DNA of 8,954 nucleotides from Campylobacterota bacterium. GTDB lineage: Bacteria > Campylobacterota > Campylobacteria > Campylobacterales > SZUA-545. Where the stretch lies: the NCBI GenBank assembly GCA_003561815.1, contig PWVP01000042.1, positions 1 through 8,954 of the forward strand, given 5' to 3'. Shown here in pieces: positions 1-5,127 of the stretch (its first letter is position 1; each line of letters starts with the position of its first letter). The notes beneath the pieces are model-generated. The model saw only the letters and a list, made by a program, of their open reading frames with translations, was not told where the DNA came from and made no database searches. Made by a program: the position numbers and the translations under genes.

Positions 1-49
1 GATCGAACAGATGGACGAACAGATCAGACGGTGGCAAAGTGATCGATGA
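1..49 (+). CDS. C-terminal tail of an unidentified upstream gene (partial)
   Basis: The frame starting at base 2 stays open to a TGA at 47-49 and encodes a short polar, charged tail (IEQMDEQIRRWQSDR). The composition looks like a genuine protein end, possibly helical. If real, the gene overlaps the recQ GTG start by 11 nt, which would suggest a translationally coupled operon. The frame starting at base 1 is also open, to a TGA at 40-42 that would overlap the recQ GTG in a classic GTGA arrangement. Its residues (DRTDGRTDQTVAK) look less natural but cannot be excluded. With about 15 residues no function can be assigned. Confidence 0.35.
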   Translation, partial: IEQMDEQIRRWQSDR

Positions 50-1820
50 GGCCGCGCTAAAAGCCGCGCTCAAGCAGCACTTCGGCTTTGATTCGTTTCG
101 CCCTTTGCAGCTTGAAAGCATTCTGGCACAACAGGCCGGGCAGGATCTGCTCACCCTGCTACCCACCGGCAGCGGCAAATCGGTCTGCTACCAGCTGCCC
201 GCGCTGGTGGCCGAGGGGCTAACGGTGGTCATCTCGCCGCTGATTGCCTTGATCGAAGATCAGGTCACCGCCTTACAGAGTGCGGGTTTAAGCGCGGCGG
301 CGATCACTTCAGCCCAGAGCAGCGAAGCGCAGAGTCAAGCCATGCAGGCAGCCCAAAACGGCACAATCAAACTGCTCTACCTCTCGCCCGAACGGCTGGC
401 GCTCGAAGGGTTTAGCCAGTGGCTTAGCCGCCAAAAACTCGCGCGGTTTGTGATCGATGAGGCCCACTGTATCAGCGAGTGGGGCCATGAATTTCGCCCC
501 GATTATCGCCGATTAGGCGATCTCAAAGCGCGTTTTGGGGTGCCGATCGCCGCCTTTACCGCCACCGCTACGCCCCGTGTGGCCGAGGACATCGTCCGCA
601 CCCTGCAGCTAAGCGATCCCCGGCGCCTCACCGGCCGTTTCGTACGCGAAAACCTCACGCTCAACCTGCGCCGACGCAGCGGCGATGGCACCGCGCAGCT
701 GCTCGATTTTCTCGATGCCTACACCCACGAAAGCGGCATTATCTACACCTTCACCCGCAAAGAGGCCGAAACGCTAGCCGCCCTGCTTACGCGAAAAGGC
801 ATTAGCGCGGGGTGTTATCACGGCGGCATGAACGCCGAAGCGCGCACCCGAATCCAGCACGATTTTTTGGCTGATCGGTGTCGTATTATCTGTGCGACGG
901 TGGCTTTCGGGATGGGGATCGATAAATCCAATGTCCGCTTCGTGGTCCATATGGATCTGCCCAAAAGCGTGGAGAACTACTATCAGGAGGTGGGCCGCGC
1001 CGGACGCGACGGGGTGGCGAGTGAGTGCCTGCTGCTCTATTCGCGGGCCGATGTGGAGCGCAAAAAACGGCTTTTAGAGCAGAGTGATGAAGCGCAGCAG
1101 GCCGTAGGGCTGGAAAATCTGGAAAAAACCTACCGCTTCGCTTCGGCCACCACCTGCCGCCACCGCTGGCTAAGCGACTACTTCGGCCAACCACTCGCGG
1201 AAAACTGCGCCGATCGGTGTGATAACTGCACCACCACCCGCACACTCACCGACGCCACCCGATACGCACAGATGTTTCTCTCCGCTATCTATCGCACCGA
1301 TCAGCGCTTTGGCAAAAACCACCTCATCGACATCCTGCGCGGCGGCCGGGGCCAGAAGCTGCTCGATCAGGGTCACGATCGCCTCAGTGTCTACGGCGTG
1401 GGCAAAGATCTGGCCAAATCCGCCTGGGAAAACCTGCACGATCGACTGCTGGAAATCGAAGCGATCGCCAAAGGGGAGTTTGGCTCCCTCCTGTTCACCC
1501 CCAAAGCCGCCGCCATCCTCAAAGGCGAAGAGTCGGTCACGATCGATGCCGATCTACTCGCCAAAGCAGCCAAAACCAAAACCGCCATCGGCAAAGAAAA
1601 AGGCGGACCGCTCTTTGAGCGCTTGCGCGCCAAACGGCTTGAGATCGCCCAAGCCGAATCGATCCCGCCCTACATGGTCTTTAGTGATGCCACTTTGCTA
1701 GCGATGGAGACCGCACGGCCCAAAAACAGCGATGAGCTGCTCAGCATCAGCGGCGTCGGCCCGGCCAAACTCGAACGCTACGGCAAAGCCTTTTTAGAGG
1801 CGATCGCCGCGTTTGACTAA
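39..1820 (+). CDS. recQ: ATP-dependent DNA helicase RecQ
   Basis: This is a 3'-5' superfamily 2 DNA helicase that acts in RecF-pathway recombination and replication-fork repair. The 593-aa product matches the usual bacterial RecQ length of about 600 and has the full domain set. The helicase core shows Walker A PTGSGKS at 42-48, the DEAH box at 140-143 followed by the RecQ aromatic-rich loop (CISEWGHEFRPDY), FTATAT at 173-178, and motif VI QEVGRAGRDG at 316-325 with the arginine finger. The RecQ-Ct zinc site is C373, C390, C394 and C397. A winged-helix region follows, then a C-terminal HRDC domain at about 525-592 that ends with a helix-hairpin-helix-like SGVGPAKLERYG. The start is a GTG overlapping the end of the upstream reading frame. 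The Shine-Dalgarno is weak, so translational coupling is likely. The TAA stop overlaps the stop of the opposing hepT relic. Nothing in the protein looks damaged. Confidence 0.97.
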   Translation: MIDEAALKAALKQHFGFDSFRPLQLESILAQQAGQDLLTLLPTGSGKSVCYQLPALVAEGLTVVISPLIALIEDQVTALQSAGLSAAAITSAQSSEAQSQAMQAAQNGTIKLLYLSPERLALEGFSQWLSRQKLARFVIDEAHCISEWGHEFRPDYRRLGDLKARFGVPIAAFTATATPRVAEDIVRTLQLSDPRRLTGRFVRENLTLNLRRRSGDGTAQLLDFLDAYTHESGIIYTFTRKEAETLAALLTRKGISAGCYHGGMNAEARTRIQHDFLADRCRIICATVAFGMGIDKSNVRFVVHMDLPKSVENYYQEVGRAGRDGVASECLLLYSRADVERKKRLLEQSDEAQQAVGLENLEKTYRFASATTCRHRWLSDYFGQPLAENCADRCDNCTTTRTLTDATRYAQMFLSAIYRTDQRFGKNHLIDILRGGRGQKLLDQGHDRLSVYGVGKDLAKSAWENLHDRLLEIEAIAKGEFGSLLFTPKAAAILKGEESVTIDADLLAKAAKTKTAIGKEKGGPLFERLRAKRLEIAQAESIPPYMVFSDATLLAMETARPKNSDELLSISGVGPAKLERYGKAFLEAIAAFD

Positions 1821-1989
1821 CCCGCCGAATGCAGCTCTTTTTCGATTTCGCTCTTTAGCGGGTCGATCATCGTTCTAAGAATATTTTCGATAATCGCCAG
1901 ATTGACCCCCTCATAGTCATGGGCGATAAAGTTTCGCACATTATAGGCACCCTTGGCGTATCCGGCTAGTGTTGATTGAATTTAGACAT
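1817..1989 (-). pseudogene. hepT: Truncated HepT-type HEPN toxin (remnant)
   Basis: On the minus strand the reading frame ending in TAG at 1819-1817 encodes about 54 residues, including VRNFIAHDYEGVNLAIIEN and a charged helix ending KELHSAG. RNFIAHDY is an intact RNxxxHxY motif. In HepT (DUF86/HEPN) toxins this motif holds the RNase Arg and His and the Tyr that MntA AMPylates. A full HepT is roughly 110-145 aa, so only the C-terminal half remains. The original start may survive as ATG at 1989-1987, overlapping the mntA stop (ATGTCTAA). That frame gives only MSKFNQH before a TAG at 1968-1966. The C-terminal piece lies in another frame, the same one as mntA, directly after the mntA TAA. A deletion of some 60-90 codons explains this; a single sequencing error does not. 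The remnant lacks helices of the HEPN bundle and is probably inactive. Its stop overlaps the recQ stop. Confidence 0.82.
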
Positions 1990-2299
1990 GGACCACTTCG
2001 CTTAGAATGTATTTCCTGCCCACTTCGTTGAGCGCATCGGCGTCCACAAAATCCACTTCGGCGTGTAACTCTTTTTGTAGTGCCTCTTTGGCCTCCACGA
2101 TATGGTTGACCGCCTCCCAGCCGCTATAACGGGTCAGATATTCGTCGATATCGCGAATCTTGTACAAAATATCCACATCGCTCGCTTCCGTCGCCTGATC
2201 GCGCGCGCAACTGCCAAAAAGCCCCAGGATCACAAAGCCCTCTTTTTCATACTTGGGCTTAAGCTCCCGGAGTTTTTGCAGAAGGGCTTCTCTGGTCAT
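1982..2299 (-). CDS. mntA: MntA-type nucleotidyltransferase antitoxin
   Basis: This is a minimal nucleotidyltransferase of the MntA/HepT type VII toxin-antitoxin family. Characterised members neutralise HepT by adding AMP to the tyrosine of its RNxxxHxY motif. The 105-aa product (counted from the ATG) has the family signature FGSCAR...SDVDIL near residues 28-45, with the two metal-binding aspartates, and a third acidic strand EVDFVD near 81-86. It ends ILSEVVHV, as full-length family members do, so the antitoxin looks complete. The ATG at 2299 is preferred over the GTG one codon earlier, because AAAGG (2310-2306) lies 6 nt from the ATG but only 3 nt from the GTG. The gene lies about 60 bp downstream of the diguanylate cyclase on the same strand, and no convincing promoter of its own is visible. 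Its toxin partner downstream is broken, so it may be a relic or a solitary antitoxin acting on a HepT elsewhere. Confidence 0.88.
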   Translation of the reverse strand: MTREALLQKLRELKPKYEKEGFVILGLFGSCARDQATEASDVDILYKIRDIDEYLTRYSGWEAVNHIVEAKEALQKELHAEVDFVDADALNEVGRKYILSEVVHV

Positions 2300-2362
2300 C
2301 ACGAACCTTTGTCAGTGGCGCTTTGTATGGATTGATTCTGCCATATTCAGGCTGTCGGGAGG

Positions 2363-3703
2363 CTAGCCCACTACCACCCGATCGCGGCCGCTGCGTTTGG
2401 CGCTATAGAGTGCATCGTCGCACCGTTTGATCCCCTCATGTAGCGTCTCACCGGGGCGGTAGGTGATCACCCCCAGGCTGCAGGTGATCTGCCCCGCCTC
2501 TTTAAAGGGGTGTGTGCGTACGATATGGTGAATCCGCTCAGCCAGCTGAAGCGTTCGGGCCTGATCGGCTCTGGGTAGCACCACCACAAACTCCTCGCCA
2601 CCCCAGCGGCAGAAGATCGCATCGGAGCCAATCGCCCCGCGGATCCGATCGGCCAGCTCGATTAGGACACTATCGCCCACATCGTGGCCGAGCGTGTCGT
2701 TGACTCGCTTAAAGTGGTCCACATCAAGCAGCACCAGCCCCACCGCGTGAGCCGATTTGGCCGCCTGCTCCAGCCCCGGCTCCAGCAGCTCGATGAGCTT
2801 GCGACGGTTATAAGCGCGGGTGAGGGGATCGCGGTAGGCGTGCTCCTGCAGCGCGGTCAGCTCCGAGATATCCTGACACGCACCGAGGTAGTAAAAGGGG
2901 CGGTTTCGATCGTCGAGATAGCTTCTGGCGTAGATGCGCACCGTCTTTTGGGTGTTGCTCGCGAGGACACGCACCTCCAGACTCGCCTCGCCGCCGCTTT
3001 GAAGATCGCGCATCATCTGAAACACCCGCCGCCGATCCCGCCGGAAGATAGGACGCAGAAAGCTCAGCGGCCGCAGCGATCGACCCGCCCGAAGCCCAAA
3101 GATCTTCAAAAGCTCTGGCGCGCACTCCACCACCCGATCGGCCATCCGGTAGCTCCAGTGGCCCAGCTTCGCAATCTGCTGTGCCGCCTCCAGATGGGTC
3201 TTTTGGCGCTCAAGGGTCTCATTGGCCTCAATCAGCTCCCAGGTGCGCTCTTGCACCTGCAGCTCCAGCGATCGGTTGGCCTCCTGCAGCCTTCCCTGCG
3301 CTTGACGCAGCTGGGTCACATCCTCAAAGAGCACCGCGATCAGCCCGCTCTCAAACACCCCGGCACGCACTAAAAAGGTGCGCTCCTGACCCTCTGGGTC
3401 TTTCATCAGCGCGAAGCTGTCCAGATTTTTGGACTGGTTATGCATCAGCTCATCACGCCAGCGGCCACGCTCCGGGCTTAAAAAACCCGATCGCGCGATA
3501 AACCGCTCACAGATGCAGCGGTGCTCCGCCTTAAACGCCGCCATCGAGTCGTAGCCGGTAAAGCGAAAAAAGGCCCGATTGGCCTCTTTGATCTCACTTC
3601 CATCGGTTAAGATCACGATTGAGGGCAAAAAATCCAGTAACTCTTGTATAGAATGCTGTTTTTCCAAAATAGTCGCCTCTCCTAGATGGGAACGATTATC
3701 CAC
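2363..3703 (-). CDS. PAS-PAS-GGDEF diguanylate cyclase
   Basis: This protein is predicted to make cyclic di-GMP from two GTP in the cytoplasm in response to a PAS-sensed signal. The 446-aa product has no membrane segment. PAS domain 1 spans about 15-130 and contains a CIC..F / GFL insert (63-74). A coiled coil follows at about 130-178. PAS domain 2 with its PAC-like end (YYLGACQDISELT) spans about 178-285, and the GGDEF domain about 288-446. The active site reads RWGGEEF (366-372). The substrate/metal segment LLDVDHFKRVNDTLGHDVGD is also intact, so catalysis is expected. The RxxD inhibitory site that should precede the GGEEF is not recognisable (G..A in the aligned positions). The start is uncertain. 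The GTG at 3703 has GGAG only 3 nt away, whereas AGGAGAGG inside the frame precedes a TTG at 3667, which would shorten the protein by 12 residues. It is divergent from the phosphatase gene at 3736, and the signal sensed is unknown. Confidence 0.93.
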   Translation of the reverse strand: MDNRSHLGEATILEKQHSIQELLDFLPSIVILTDGSEIKEANRAFFRFTGYDSMAAFKAEHRCICERFIARSGFLSPERGRWRDELMHNQSKNLDSFALMKDPEGQERTFLVRAGVFESGLIAVLFEDVTQLRQAQGRLQEANRSLELQVQERTWELIEANETLERQKTHLEAAQQIAKLGHWSYRMADRVVECAPELLKIFGLRAGRSLRPLSFLRPIFRRDRRRVFQMMRDLQSGGEASLEVRVLASNTQKTVRIYARSYLDDRNRPFYYLGACQDISELTALQEHAYRDPLTRAYNRRKLIELLEPGLEQAAKSAHAVGLVLLDVDHFKRVNDTLGHDVGDSVLIELADRIRGAIGSDAIFCRWGGEEFVVVLPRADQARTLQLAERIHHIVRTHPFKEAGQITCSLGVITYRPGETLHEGIKRCDDALYSAKRSGRDRVVVG

Positions 3704-3718
3704 TATCTCCGATAAGAG

Positions 3719-3732
3719 AGCCCTAAAGGGCT
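3719..3732 (+). promoter_or_regulatory. Inverted repeat covering the phosphatase ribosome-binding site
   Basis: AGCCCTAAAGGGCT is a near-perfect inverted repeat with 5-bp arms and a TAAA loop. It lies in the 29-bp gap between the divergent diguanylate cyclase and phosphatase genes. Its 3' arm contains the AAAGGG Shine-Dalgarno, 5 nt upstream of the ATG at 3736. As RNA it could mask the ribosome-binding site; as DNA it could be an operator. The repeat is seen directly, and either role is inference. Confidence 0.4.
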
Positions 3733-3735
3733 TTG

Positions 3736-5127
3736 ATGGGTCTACCGATGCGTATACGCGCCCTTAAAGATGCCGCCCTGCTGGGGGCAACCATCGCGCT
3801 GGTTGTAACCGTCACCCTCGGATGGGTTCACCAGCACGCAAAAGAGCTGATCGATCAGGCGGTTCATCAGGAGCTACTCTGGAAAGCCACAGCTGCAGCC
3901 GCCAGTGTCGATCCGGCCAAACACCGCCAGATCACCCGCCCCGGCCAGCACACGGAGCCGCTCTATCAAGAGGCGATCGCACCATTGGCCGCCTTTCACC
4001 AGTCGGTCGATGCCCTCACCTATGTCTACACCACCGTCCGCCCTGAAAGCGAGATCTTCTTTCTCCTGGATACCGCCTGGATCATGAAGCAGTACGATTC
4101 TGACCTCATCCCCAGCGGCGTGATGGAGCCCTATAGTGAGCCCGATGAGGCGCTTCTTCGCACCTTTGAGACCGGTGTAGCGCAGGTGGGCGAGGTGCTG
4201 ATCGATGAGTGGGGAAGCTTTATCAGCGGCTTTGCGCCCATCTTCGATGAGAGCGGCACGCTTATCGCGGTGGCGGGGGTCGATCTCGATGCGGCCGACT
4301 ATCTTCACCGCCTGGGCGAGATCTTTGAGATTCTGCTCTACGCCCTGGCGCTTTCGCTGGTATTGATCGCCCTGATTAGCTACATCATCTACCGGGTGCG
4401 GGTGAGCGCCCTGCAGAGTCAGAAGCTTCTACAGGAGTATAAAGATGCGCTGGTCAATGAGCACCATCAGGCGCGCAACAAGCAGGTCGGCATGGTGGCC
4501 AACGACTTCGAGCACGATCCCGACTGTATCGTGCAGGTGCTCTATAAAGCCTCTGATATCCTCTCAGGCGATGCCTACAGCCTGCACCGCACCCCGGCCA
4601 ATGGCGCGTTTATCTACCTCATCGACGGCATGGGACACGGGCTGCTGCCCTCCTATACCGCCTTTGCGGTCTCCTCCACCGTCAAGCAGAGCGTTTCGCA
4701 GGGGGATGACTTCGCAACCATGCTGGAGAGGGTGTGCCAGACGCTACGAAACACCTTAGGCGAAGAGGAGCAGCTCTCCTACTCCTTTTTTCATATTCCG
4801 CCCGACTATCAGAGCATCGAATACGCCATCGGCGGGATGTATCCGGCCTATGTGGGCTATAGCGGTGGCAGCCTCGCACTCAGTGCCAACAACCCGCCCT
4901 TTATGACCTTTATGCCCACCATCACCCCTGCCACCCACGCCACGCCGGGGCTTAAGAAGATGCTGGTCTATACCGACGGACTGGTGGAGGATAGCCATCT
5001 GGCCCTCAGCGCGCAGGAGGTGGCCGCCCTGCTGGAGGGGGACACCTTCTCGCAGGTGAGCGAGCGGATAAAAGAGGCGGATGTGGAGGATGACACCACG
5101 GTGCTCTACTTCGAGCGCACCTCCTAG
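3736..5127 (+). CDS. Membrane Cache-sensor SpoIIE/PP2C-type serine/threonine phosphatase
   Basis: This is a predicted receptor phosphatase. Residue numbers here count from the TTG at 3733. TM1 is at about 12-31, a periplasmic sensor at about 32-198, TM2 at about 199-220, a short coiled linker at 225-250, and a SpoIIE-family PP2C domain at about 255-461. The sensor ends with FISGFAPIFDESGTLIAVAGVDLD, a typical Cache-fold C-terminal strand pattern. The PP2C metal motifs are all present: SGD at 278-280, IDGMGHG at 297-303, YTDGLVE at 413-419 and DDTTVL at 453-458. RsbU/SpoIIE relatives dephosphorylate STAS anti-anti-sigma proteins, but no STAS or anti-sigma gene is visible here, so the substrate is unknown. 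The ATG at 3736 has AAAGGG 5 nt upstream. A TTG at 3733 and an ATG at 3748 are alternatives, and the latter would put TM1 right at the N-terminus. The stop overlaps that of the convergent Amt-MCP gene. Confidence 0.9.
   Translation: MGLPMRIRALKDAALLGATIALVVTVTLGWVHQHAKELIDQAVHQELLWKATAAAASVDPAKHRQITRPGQHTEPLYQEAIAPLAAFHQSVDALTYVYTTVRPESEIFFLLDTAWIMKQYDSDLIPSGVMEPYSEPDEALLRTFETGVAQVGEVLIDEWGSFISGFAPIFDESGTLIAVAGVDLDAADYLHRLGEIFEILLYALALSLVLIALISYIIYRVRVSALQSQKLLQEYKDALVNEHHQARNKQVGMVANDFEHDPDCIVQVLYKASDILSGDAYSLHRTPANGAFIYLIDGMGHGLLPSYTAFAVSSTVKQSVSQGDDFATMLERVCQTLRNTLGEEEQLSYSFFHIPPDYQSIEYAIGGMYPAYVGYSGGSLALSANNPPFMTFMPTITPATHATPGLKKMLVYTDGLVEDSHLALSAQEVAALLEGDTFSQVSERIKEADVEDDTTVLYFERTS

Noticed and set aside
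1219..1701. 160-codon + strand frame within recQ
   Set aside because: It is a frame-shifted shadow of recQ with a Ser/Pro/Lys-rich translation and no domain. The recQ frame continues intact through the zinc site and HRDC domain.
2303..2362. Separate promoter or terminator between the diguanylate cyclase and mntA
   Set aside because: Only a weak TACAAA-like box and a short GGCTAGCC palindrome are seen. Neither is strong enough to call.
2684..3373. 229-codon open frame on the + strand inside the diguanylate cyclase gene
   Set aside because: It is antisense to clear PAS/GGDEF coding sequence. Its translation is rich in Leu/Arg/Gln/His with no recognisable domain, as expected for the shadow of a GC-rich gene.
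3619..3652. TTGAGG ... TATAGA as a promoter for the phosphatase gene
   Set aside because: The spacer is 22 bp, too long for a sigma-70 promoter, and no TG extension supports the TATAGA alone.
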